64,000 nucleotides of DNA from Entoloma clypeatum (taxonomy: Eukaryota; Basidiomycota; Agaricomycetes; Agaricales; Entolomataceae): NCBI GenBank assembly GCA_963565915.1, contig OY751486.1:4464001-4528000 (forward strand), read 5' to 3'. This document shows positions 46,814 through 56,336 of this stretch, one piece after another (within the stretch, counting starts at the first letter, position 1; each line of letters opens with the position of its first letter). Below the pieces are notes generated by a model that was given only the letters and a program-made list of their open reading frames with translations, ran no database searches and was not told the DNA's origin. The position numbers and the translations under genes were made by a program.

Positions 46814-46823
46814 AGAACAAGCT
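46814..46823 (+). promoter_or_regulatory. Self-priming primer-binding site of element C
   Basis: AGAACAAGCT begins 2 nt after the LTR end and is the exact complement of AGCTTGTTCT at 46696-46705, 33 nt past the TATA box. Spacing is the same as in B, D and H. Confidence 0.75.
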
Positions 46824-47369
46824 CTTATCATCATCGCCCGCCCAAACACACACACTTCCCACATCACCATCACTATCCCCGCCGTTTCGTGCTTTTGCGT
46901 TAAAAGTCACACCTCGCCACTACACGCGGACCCTAGCGTTAAGGGGGACCTCCCGGACTTCAGGGATAAGAAGAGAAACGCTTGGTGCACCCACTATAAC
47001 TAGCGTTGCCGTTCGAGACACACAGGGAAACGTTGAGCCCGTCCCGTGTCGAGGTGACCAAAGGCCGACGCAACTGACCTTCGGGAAAGCTGCTGGCGCG
47101 TGTGGCGACTTGGAAAAGAAGGTCGCGCACGTTTAGTTCTCAAAAGGTGTTCCAACCCCCGATCTTTTCCCGGATTCAACAGAACCAGCGCGCGTAGGGG
47201 TGTTGACCGCGTGGTTTTCATTTTTCCCAGATCTTCCTTCATTCGGGCATTTCGGCTGCCTGGGTAAACAGATCGTTCTTTGGGTTTTTTCTTTTTTTAG
47301 GTTTTCTTTTTCGCTTAAGTAGCAGAACAGGGTCGCGCGCCCGCTACAAAGCACTATTGCTCACACAAC
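46824..47369 (+). other. ATG-free leader of element C
   Basis: No ATG in any frame from the presumed transcript start (46696) to the gag ATG (47370), 674 nt. It ends with a pyrimidine-rich tract and tttttttag (47281-47300), which resembles a splice acceptor, so a spliced leader is possible. Confidence 0.6.
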
Positions 47370-48458
47370 ATGGCCGACAACAACGACGACGAGTTCGACA
47401 ATCCCCTTCCCAATCCCCCTCTCCCTCCTCCCGCTCATAATCCCGCCGCCCCGCGTCCCAATGGAAGACGATTAGAAATCGCCGCAGACCCCGGCAGGTA
47501 CAATGGGGCCAAGGCAACGTTCGGAGTATGGTGGACAAAGATGCTGGCATGGATCAGGGTCAACCGGGACCTGTTCCAGGGACAGGAAGAAATTTGCATT
47601 GCAGTATGGTCTCGCCTGGAAGGCGCTACCGCCGGCACCTATGGGGAAACACGCTTGAGGCAGTGCATGGAATCAGAACATTGGCCCACGTTCCAGCAAT
47701 TAATGAGAGAGGTGACATCAAGATTCCAATCAGCAACAGAAATAGAATGGGCACGTGCCAAGATCGAAACCTTTAAACAAGGAAACATGCGGGTGGACGA
47801 TTTTATTACACAATTTGGAACGTTGGTCATCAAAGGCCAAATTGAGGAAATGCATGGGATATCTCTGCTAGAAAGGAACACCAAGGATTCGATCATACAA
47901 CAAATGTTCCAGCAGGGAAGACGACAGACCACCGTGCAAGACACGAGTGAGGAAATTTTAGCAATCGGAAGAGCAGAGGAAACTTACGCGGCAAGACCGG
48001 GCATGAGGACCGGCAACAACTTTGGACAGCAGAGAACCGGTTGGGGCAATCGGCCCGCAAACCAGCAGAATCAGCAGCGAACATTCGGACAACAACAGTA
48101 CGGGGGGTACCGAGCCCCGCAGCAAAACGGACAGCAAGGTCAGGGACGCCGAGATCCCAATGCTATGGAGGTCGATAGAAACCAGCGCCGAGCGCCTGGT
48201 AATTGTTACAACTGCGGAGGACAGGGGCATTTCGCCCGGGAATGCAGACGGCCGCAACGCAGGGTGCGAGCGGCTGTGATTGAACAAATCGACGAACATG
48301 AGGAAGAAGAAATCTTACGACAAATCACGGCAAGGCGTCAAGCACGACAAGCCGCAAACGGACCAAGGGGTGTGATTGGCGCGCCTGCGCCGAATCCCAA
48401 TGGTCAGAACAATGGACAAGCTGCTGGGCAGCAGGGTTTTGTGAACGTCAACCAGTAA
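47370..48458 (+). CDS. gag: Gag of element C
   Basis: 362 aa from the first ATG of the transcript. The N-terminus is acidic then Pro-rich, followed by a retrotransposon gag capsid domain (residues about 45-200; WWTKMLAWIRVNRDLFQGQE). A Gln/Asn/Gly-rich linker (about 205-265), one CCHC knuckle CYNCGGQGHFAREC near residue 275 and a basic tail follow. The frame ends ...QQGFVNVNQ at 48456-48458, just after the slip site. Confidence 0.93.
   Translation: MADNNDDEFDNPLPNPPLPPPAHNPAAPRPNGRRLEIAADPGRYNGAKATFGVWWTKMLAWIRVNRDLFQGQEEICIAVWSRLEGATAGTYGETRLRQCMESEHWPTFQQLMREVTSRFQSATEIEWARAKIETFKQGNMRVDDFITQFGTLVIKGQIEEMHGISLLERNTKDSIIQQMFQQGRRQTTVQDTSEEILAIGRAEETYAARPGMRTGNNFGQQRTGWGNRPANQQNQQRTFGQQQYGGYRAPQQNGQQGQGRRDPNAMEVDRNQRRAPGNCYNCGGQGHFARECRRPQRRVRAAVIEQIDEHEEEEILRQITARRQARQAANGPRGVIGAPAPNPNGQNNGQAAGQQGFVNVNQ
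48434..48440 (+). promoter_or_regulatory. Putative -1 frameshift site G_GGT_TTT in element C
   Basis: In the gag frame the codons are CAG GGT TTT, so GGGTTTT fits X_XXY_YYZ exactly. A -1 slip leads into TGT GAA CGT..., which is open to the end of pol at 52375. It lies 15 nt before the gag stop codon. Confidence 0.78.
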
Positions 48459-51400
48459 ATCCCCCGCTGGCTCTGACAAATCGATATGAATGTTTGCCTA
48501 TAGACTCTTACGTACATAAGGACATTGTAAAATCTTGGTTTCAGAAACTTACGGATGCTGCAGTTACGTACAATAAAATACTATTAGATAAACCTAGTAG
48601 GAAAGAAAAACCAAAAAAAGATGAATCGGACTTAGATACACTTGTAAACTATATCATTGGGGAGCCCTCAGAAACGAGGCTTGGTTCGTCCCCTACGGAT
48701 GAATGCTTAATTCCCTGTTGCAAAGAATCAGATAACTTAACTAGGCAAACGGACTCTATGGGGGAACCATCTTTTATTCGATCCGCTTCTTTGGAAAAGG
48801 AGCTTATGATGAAAATCACGCTGGAAACGTTGCAGGACAAACGCACATTCGATGTTGAAGCATTATTAGACTCAGGGGCGACAGGGATGTTCATAGATCT
48901 GGACTTCGCCAAAAGGAACAACATTAAATTAAGGGAACTACCTTTCCCCATTCGGGTCTACAACGTTGATGGCACGCTTAACCAAGGAGGTTCGATCACG
49001 CATGAAGCAGTCATGGCTATGCGGTATAAAGGACATGTGGAGATAGCCGTGTTTGAGGCATGCAACCTAGGGAAAGCTAAAATTATTGTTGGACATACCT
49101 GGCTGAAACGCCATAATCCAGAAATCGATTGGGAAAAGGCGGAAATTAAACTATCAAGATGTCCAGAAGAATGTGGCATGCGTCGAACACGTTATTTAAA
49201 TAAAACTGCAAGAACCAGATGGGGCGGAAGAATGGAAGAAGTAGTAGAAGGAAATGAGGAAGAAATGGAGGAGGAAGTAATCCACACGCTCAGGGCAGCT
49301 AAAGGAGAACCCTCAGATGAAGTACCGGCAGAACAGGTTGTCCCCCGGAAATATCACAAATATCTATCAGTCTTTGAAAAGAAAGCATCGGAGAGATTAC
49401 CAGTCAGGAAACCATGGGACCACGCTATAGACTTAAAACCGGATTTCGTACCAAAGAAGGCCAAAGTCTATCCCCTGTCACCAGATGAAAGGAGAGAAGT
49501 ATCCGAATTTGTAAACGATCAATTACGCAAAGGATATATTCGACCTACCAAGTCACCACAAACCTCGCCAGTATTCTTTATACCCAAAAAAGACGGAAAG
49601 AAACGAATGGTACAGGATTACCGACACATTAACGGCTGGACCGTTCGCAATAATTATCCACTCCCGTTAATTCCGGAATTGATCGATAAATTAAAGGGAA
49701 AGAAAAGGTTTACCAAAATGGACCTCAGATGGGGGTATAACAATGTACGCATCAAAGAAGGAGACGAGTGGAAAGCGGCATTCACAACCCCAGACGGAGC
49801 TTTCGAACCAACAGTCATGTTCTTCGGATTAAATAATTCCCCAAGCACGTTTCAAACCATGATGAACGACATATTTAGAGACTTGATTGATCAAGGAGAC
49901 GTAGTTATCTATATCGATGATATATTGGTAGCAACTGAAGGAGAAAAAGGACACAGTGAAATCGTGGAGGAAATTCTAAAAAGATTACGAGAAAACGACT
50001 TATTCTTAAAACCAGGAAAATGTTTCTTTGACCGAGACGAAATAGAGTTCTTAGGGTTAATTATTGGGAAAGACGGAATTCGAATGGATCCTTCAAAAGT
50101 AGACGCCATCAAACAATGGCCGAAACCAACAAAAGTCAAAGAAATTCAGTCGTTTCTAGGATTGGCTAATTTCTATCGAAGATTTGTCAAAGACTTCTCT
50201 AAAGTGGCAGGGCCCTTACATAAATTAACAAGGAAAGAAACAATCTGGAATTGGAAAGAGGAACAGGAGGAAGCGTTTGATATGCTAAAGAAATTATTTA
50301 CGGAAGCACCTATATTAGTATCTCCCGATCCGGATCGGAAGTTGAGAGTAGAATCAGACGCATCGGACTTTGCTACAGGAGCAATTCTATCTATGGAATG
50401 CGAGGATGAGAAATGGAGGCCATGTGCCTTTCTATCTAAAGGATTAAATGATGTGGAACGAAATTACGACGTACACGATAAAGAAATGCTGGGCATAATT
50501 CGAGCGCTGGAAGCATGGAGACACCACCTTGAAGGAGCCAAACATGAGGTCGAGATCTGGACCGATCATAAAAACCTCGAGTACTTCATGCAGGGACGAA
50601 AGCTTAATCGCAGACAAGCACGCTGGGCGTTGTATCTAACACGCTTCAACTTTAAATTAATACACAAAGCTGGCACCTCAATGGGAAAGGCGGACGCTCT
50701 TTCGAGAAGGGTCGATCATAGAAAGGGGGTGGAAAATGACAACGAAGACGTAACATTATTAAAACCGGAATACTTCCACTTGCGAGCAATGGATCGAGGT
50801 CACATACTTATTGATGGAGAAGAAAGTAAACTATTAAAACGCATCAGGGATGCCAAGGAATTTGACGAACAAGTGTTGAAAGCAGTAGAAGAGTTAAAGA
50901 AAACAAATACCAAAACATTACGCGCAGACGAATGGCATGAAGAGCAGGGACTCTGGTTACATAGAGGAAAGGTTTATGTTCCGAAAAGTCAGGAACTCAG
51001 GGAGGAAATAATTAAATTACACCACGACAACCCAGTTGCAGGACACCCAGGGCAGTGGAAGACCCTGGAATTGGTTACACGTAATTATTGGTGGCCTAGT
51101 ATTACAAACATGGTCAAAGCATACGTCGAGGGCTGCGACAGATGTCAACGATCAAAAAACGTGCCTCAACCGCTAGCTGGTAAATTAAAAGCAAACACGG
51201 AACATGCAGGACCATGGAAACATGTTACAGCAGATTTTATTGTAGGACTCCCAGAAGCTCAGGGGTACAACGCAGTATTAGTCGTGGCTTGCAGATCAAC
51301 AAAGCAATCACACTTTATCAAAACACGCGATGAAGTCTCAGCAGAAGGATTAGCTAAACTATATCGGGACGAAGTCTGGAAACTTCATGGACTGCCAGAA

Positions 51401-52375
51401 TCGTTAACGTCAGATCGAGGACCACAATTTGCGGCAATATTTATGAAGGAACTAAATAAAATATTGGGGATCACAACTAAATTATCAACGGCGTATCATC
51501 CGCAAACAGACGGACAGACGGAGCGCATCAACCAGGAGTTGGAACAATATCTAAGATCATTTATTTCCCATCGGCAAACAGATTGGCCCGAATGGATGGC
51601 AACCGCGGAGTTCGCCTATAATAATAAAATTCACACGGCAACTCAGTTCTCGCCGTTCTATGTAAATTATGGGTTTAACCCTAGGATGGGCGTAGAACCT
51701 CGGAGGGCAGAAAAGTCAGAACCGGCAAAAGAATTCGCAGAGCGAATGAAGAAGATTCATGAGGAGGCGGAAGCGGCGCTAGTAAAAGCACGAGAAGAAA
51801 TGGAACGGTATGCGAACCTGAAAAGGGGTGATGCACCAGTTTACAAAGTTGGCGACAAAGTTTGGTTATCGACTAAAGACCTGAAGTTGAACCGACCCTT
51901 AAAGAAACTTGCCGAACGATGGATTGGACCCTATACCATAACCAAAATCATTTCGTCACACGCCGTAGAACTTAAATTACCGAAAACCTGGAAAATCCAC
52001 CCGGTCATCAATGTATCACGAGTCCGATTATTTAAGGAACCACTATTTATGTCACAAAGGGTGCAGGCACCAAACCCGATAGTTATCAATGGCGAAGAGG
52101 AGTACGATGTCGCAAAAGTTATTGACTCAAGGTTGAAGAGAGGAAAGCTGGAATATTTAGTGCAATGGGAGGGTCTGACTCAGGATCACAACACGTGGGA
52201 ACCCGAGGATCACCTAGAACATGCCAAGGAAGCGGTGGAGGACTTCTTTAAATTAAACCCGAATGCACCTCGGCGCTTACGCGCAAACATCTTTGAAGGA
52301 TTGGAATTTAAACCATATGAAAATTTCACGAACACCCCGGACGACATCATATCTCGCCTGGAAGTCGAGATCTAG
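48440..52375 (+). CDS. pol: Pol of element C: PR-RT-RNaseH-IN-chromodomain
   Basis: Intact frame of about 1310 codons reached by -1 frameshift; there is no early in-frame ATG. Numbered from 48494: protease ALLDSGATGMFID near 125; RT with VQDYRHINGWTVRNNYPLP near 373 and IYIDDILVA near 472; RNase H (ESDASDFATGAIL near 620; TDHKNLEYF); integrase HHCC (HHDNPVAGHPGQ near 843 to CDRCQRSK); core ADFIVGLP (Asp), TSDRGPQF (Asp), GQTERINQE (Glu, near 1010); GPF/Y-type region (ERWIGPYTITK); and a chromodomain near 1205-1260 (YLVQWEGLTQDHNTWEP). No lesions seen. Confidence 0.95.
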   Translation, partial: CERQPVNPPLALTNRYECLPIDSYVHKDIVKSWFQKLTDAAVTYNKILLDKPSRKEKPKKDESDLDTLVNYIIGEPSETRLGSSPTDECLIPCCKESDNLTRQTDSMGEPSFIRSASLEKELMMKITLETLQDKRTFDVEALLDSGATGMFIDLDFAKRNNIKLRELPFPIRVYNVDGTLNQGGSITHEAVMAMRYKGHVEIAVFEACNLGKAKIIVGHTWLKRHNPEIDWEKAEIKLSRCPEECGMRRTRYLNKTARTRWGGRMEEVVEGNEEEMEEEVIHTLRAAKGEPSDEVPAEQVVPRKYHKYLSVFEKKASERLPVRKPWDHAIDLKPDFVPKKAKVYPLSPDERREVSEFVNDQLRKGYIRPTKSPQTSPVFFIPKKDGKKRMVQDYRHINGWTVRNNYPLPLIPELIDKLKGKKRFTKMDLRWGYNNVRIKEGDEWKAAFTTPDGAFEPTVMFFGLNNSPSTFQTMMNDIFRDLIDQGDVVIYIDDILVATEGEKGHSEIVEEILKRLRENDLFLKPGKCFFDRDEIEFLGLIIGKDGIRMDPSKVDAIKQWPKPTKVKEIQSFLGLANFYRRFVKDFSKVAGPLHKLTRKETIWNWKEEQEEAFDMLKKLFTEAPILVSPDPDRKLRVESDASDFATGAILSMECEDEKWRPCAFLSKGLNDVERNYDVHDKEMLGIIRALEAWRHHLEGAKHEVEIWTDHKNLEYFMQGRKLNRRQARWALYLTRFNFKLIHKAGTSMGKADALSRRVDHRKGVENDNEDVTLLKPEYFHLRAMDRGHILIDGEESKLLKRIRDAKEFDEQVLKAVEELKKTNTKTLRADEWHEEQGLWLHRGKVYVPKSQELREEIIKLHHDNPVAGHPGQWKTLELVTRNYWWPSITNMVKAYVEGCDRCQRSKNVPQPLAGKLKANTEHAGPWKHVTADFIVGLPEAQGYNAVLVVACRSTKQSHFIKTRDEVSAEGLAKLYRDEVWKLHGLPESLTSDRGPQFAAIFMKELNKILGITTKLSTAYHPQTDGQTERINQELEQYLRSFISHRQTDWPEWMATAEFAYNNKIHTATQFSPFYVNYGFNPRMGVEPRRAEKSEPAKEFAERMKKIHEEAEAALVKAREEMERYANLKRGDAPVYKVGDKVWLSTKDLKLNRPLKKLAERWIGPYTITKIISSHAVELKLPKTWKIHPVINVSRVRLFKEPLFMSQRVQAPNPIVINGEEEYDVAKVIDSRLKRGKLEYLVQWEGLTQDHNTWEPEDHLEHAKEAVEDFFKLNPNAPRRLRANIFEGLEFKPYENFTNTPDDIISRLEVEI

Positions 52376-52386
52376 AAAGGGGGTAA

Positions 52387-52674
52387 TGTTATGATCGTAT
52401 TTTCACTTTTCACTTTATCTTATCTTATCTCGATCTTATCTTATCTACATCATATCGCACATGAGGACATCTCATTATTATCACGCAGCATGACGCTGCC
52501 ACAACGCAGCCTCATGGAATTTACATATATAAGTAGAGTACTTTCACTTGTATTCGATAGCTTGTTCTCTTGAGATTCCCGCTGGGTCTCTGGGCAATTC
52601 AGTTCGCTTCACATTTCCCACTTCGTTCTTAAGTTTGGGCTCGCGACGTCGTTTGACTTAGCGTCGCCTCAACA
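52387..52674 (+). repeat. 3' LTR of element C
   Basis: 288 bp, no difference seen from the 5' LTR. It is preceded by the purine tract agaaagggggtaa that follows the pol stop directly. Confidence 0.96.
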
Positions 52675-55600
52675 GTGACTGGGTTTTGCGCATTGAAAAT
52701 CGCGCCTTGGTTATCTACATGGAACGGCATTTTGGTAATGTCCTGTAGTCCAAGCTCTTTGAAGAGATGAGTAACCCATTCGCACTCCCGCGAACATTCA
52801 CTGGCAGCAACCATTTCCGCCTCAGTGGACGAATGTGCCACTGTCTTTTGCTTGCGACTTTTCCAAAGAACAAGTCCTCCTGCAAGTTTAAGGAAATATC
52901 CCAATTGGGACTTTCTATCAGATGGGTCTGATGCCCAGTCTGAATCTGTCCATGCTTCAAAGGAAGCTTTGGATCGACCATCATAGATTATAGAATAGTC
53001 TTGAGTACCGACAAGATATCTGATAATCCGTAGAGCGTATTTCTCATGCTCCTTGGAAGGGTTTGCAGACATTTGTGACATTTTTGCAACTGCAAAAGCA
53101 ATGTCCGGTCTCGTTCCAATGGACAAGTACAACAACGATCCAATGATCATTTGGTACCTTGTTTTGAGTGTGGGATCCACCTCCCCCTCATTTGGTGCAG
53201 GGTAATAACCCTTTGGGAGTGGAGTGTCAGCAGCCTTTGCATTTTCTAAGCCAAAGCGCTTAATGATCTTCTTTAGGTATTCTGACTGATCGATTGTTAC
53301 GATCTGCTTTTCTGAATCTTGTCGTATTCTCATACGCAAGAATTCTTTAGCAATACCAAGATCACAACTTTCCCATTTATTTTTAAAGTCAGATTTTATC
53401 TTGCGAACAAGATCTGGGTTTGATCCCATGAACAGGCCGTCATCAACATAGATCAAAGCAATTATCAAATCACCTGATTGTTTGTTGTGGTAAACAAAGA
53501 CGCCTGAGTCAGTTCTACATTGAGTAAAACCTAGCTTCTCCATTGATGCATTGAGCGCGATCCACCACGCTCTCGCAGCCTGTTTTAGGCCATAGAGCGC
53601 TTTTAATAAACGGATGACCTTCCGTTCTTGGCCTTTGACAACAAAGCCTTCGGGTTGATTCATATAGATTTCCTCATCGAGCTCTCCATAGAGAAAAGCT
53701 GATTTGACATCTACTCCTTCAATCACCCATCCTTCAAGCGCAGCTACGGCGAAGAGGATTCGGATAGTCTCGAAACGTATCACAGGTGAGAAGATCTTAT
53801 CAAAATCGATACCCTCGATCTGTGAGAAACCCTTGGCAACGAGTCGTGCCTTCTTTCGTCCGTCAGTTTTGATGTCGAATACCCATCGATTTCTGATGGT
53901 TTTACGACCTTTAGGCAGGTCAACCAACTTAAAGACATTGCGCTTTCGGAGGGCTTCTAGTTCCTCACGACATGCTGCTTTCCATTCAAGCTTTTCCTTT
54001 TCAGGTAGCTTATTTATGTCCTTCATTTGCCAAGACTTTGGATCTTGTGGAATTTCGTCATATGCAGGGATTGCTTTAGATAGCAAGTGCGCAAGCATTT
54101 GTGACTGTCCTCCCCCTTCCCTAATATAGAGTGATTCCTCCATATCTATATCCGAATTCGGATTGGAATTGTTCTGATACATCTGAGGATCAGCAGAGCT
54201 AGTTGATGGATCAGCGCCAGATTGCTGGGGTCTGGTCTCCGATCGGGGATTATAGGCATATCGCCGTGAATCCTCCTGAACGGTTCTGCTCCAATCACGC
54301 TGATTTTGACGCAAGGCCTCAGCCGGGTTATTCCCGTAAACATTTCCAGGATGCTGGGGTATAACCTGAGTACGACAAGGACGATCAGTCTGTGGGCGAT
54401 AATCTCCTGGTAAGGCATGATCATCGTTTGGTGCATCTGTGCGCACACGTTTCCCTGGATTGCGAGTCCGGGGAACCCACTGCTGATTCTCAGCAGTGTC
54501 CTGTCTGTTTGTTCCATCAGAAGTCTGACTGGAACCTTCGGAAAGCTGACCAGTTTGGTCGCTATTTGTATCAGGGAGGTTATGATTGTCATCATTGGTT
54601 CCTGGATTAGACGGGTAATGTGAACCGCCAGGACCATGTGCATCATTGTTTTCCGAATGGAAATCGTCGGTTGGTAAATCAGACGGGCCATCATGTCCAT
54701 TTCCATCATCGTTTCCCATATCGTCTGATGTTGGATCATGGTATTGTGTTATCGAAGGTATTTTGTTCAATGTAGAACATTTTGGGAACAGCTGTTCATC
54801 AAACATTGCTGTGACACCTATGAAGACCACGTTGTTTGGCATCCGCATAAACCGGTAACCTTTAGTTCCAGTTTTAAATCCAATGAAAATCATCAGCTCG
54901 GATTTAGCGGTGGTAGTACGAATTTCTTTTGGAAGAAAAACGTAAGCACCACATCCAAAAACGTGTAGGTTCGACACATCAGGCTTTTCCTTTTTAAGGG
55001 ACTCATACGGAGTAAGCCATCCATGTCTTTTCAATGGAGTTCGGTTATACAAGTGAAGTGCATGTTCTACCGCAAATTGAATCCATATTTCGGGTAGGCA
55101 AGCATCATGCAACATAGCAAGTGCTTTATCCATTAAAGTTCTGTTAAAACGTTCCACACGACCGTTTTATTGTGGCTGGTGCAGCACAGTAACTTCACCC
55201 TGGATTCCCATCTCACGCATATCTGCTTGGAAAGGGACAAACTCACCGCCGCCATCAAAACGCCAAGTTTTAATTGTCGTATTGAATTGGTTTTTAACCA
55301 TGGCATTAAAATCGCAAAGTGCAGAGTGTGCATTGGATTTTAGTCTCAATAAAGAGATCCAGGCGTGTGACGTGTAGTCATCAACAAAGCTGATATAATA
55401 ATTATATTTGCCATAAGTCGCCTTTTTGAATTGCTTTAAATCCGAATGGATTAGCTCAAAAGGTGCTTTAGCGCGTGTCTGAGATGGTGAGAAAGATTTT
55501 GAAGGCATCTTTCCAAGAGCGCATCCTTTGCAGGGTCGCTCAGTGGACGGTTTGTCCACTCCATTGAAACCTTTGACATGTTTAGAAGCATGTCGCAGTA

Positions 55601-56336
55601 CTTCATGTGAAGGGTGTCCGAATCGCTTGTGCCAGGTGTCATAATCAACAGATTGTGAGACACTAAGACTAACCAAGTGTATTCGTTCCTCTTTAATGAT
55701 CGTGGCATTTAGCCAATAAATCGATTCATTTGCCTTATGAGGATAACACATAAACAAAGGAAGACCTGAACTGGTCTTTAGCGTGATCGAACCAAATCGT
55801 CCGCTAATTTCATTTCCTTGTTTAAGGATCTCGCCTACAGATAAAAGACGAACGTCTAAATCTGGTATATAATAAACGGGTGATAGATGAGTTATTTTAT
55901 TTTGTTCTCGCCTGTTTTTCTTGATGGTGTGATTAATCAACACCGTTCCTTGTCCAAGGATCTGAATAGTGTGACCTTTCTGTGCAATTTGCACAGATTG
56001 ACGATCTTTTAGTGGGGTATACTCAATGAAATCATTGATATCATAAGTGAAGTGCAATGATGCACCTGAATCAAGAATCCAATTGGATTGATTCTGTTTC
56101 TTACATTCAGCACAATTTGCATAATGAGAATTTATTTGCGCTATAAGCGCGTGTACAGCAGGTGATAAAAATACATTGGACCGCCGTCCATTCACTCGTC
56201 TCCAAAGAGGCTTCTGTGAAGTATTTGTTAACTGCATTGTATGTGCTGTTGAATGTGAAACATACCCCATGTCGTCGTTGTTTCCATCACCACGGAAAAC
56301 TTCATACTCCATATAGTTATCAACATATCCTTCATC
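52675..56336 (-). pseudogene. pol: Pol of copia E up to the C insertion
   Basis: In frame with gag after a single TAG. Protease WILDSGASLHFTYDI; pre-integrase WHKRFGHPSHEVLRH with CKGCALGKMP; integrase core (IHSDLKQF, WRFDGGGEF, NGRVERFNRT); RT (KARLVAKGFSQIEGIDF; IYVDDGLFMG); RNase H (WTDSDWASDPSDRKSQLGY; HSSTEAEMVAA; VDNQGAIFNAQNPVT). A TAA at 55167-55169 falls exactly at the Gln of the QNG motif in integrase and should truncate the protein. The last 75 residues lie beyond gypsy C at 46296-46523. Confidence 0.9.

Larger units (their letters stand above)
46524..52674 (+). mobile_element. Gypsy element C, very young full-length chromovirus
   Basis: 6151 bp, 288-bp LTRs that look identical, GTGAC duplication (46519-46523 and 52675-52679). 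Intact gag and pol in overlapping frames with a canonical -1 slip site, a self-priming site and an ATG-free leader. It sits in the RNase H region of copia E. A fragment of the same family lies at 13753-14286. The element has all parts needed for autonomous movement. Confidence 0.96.
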
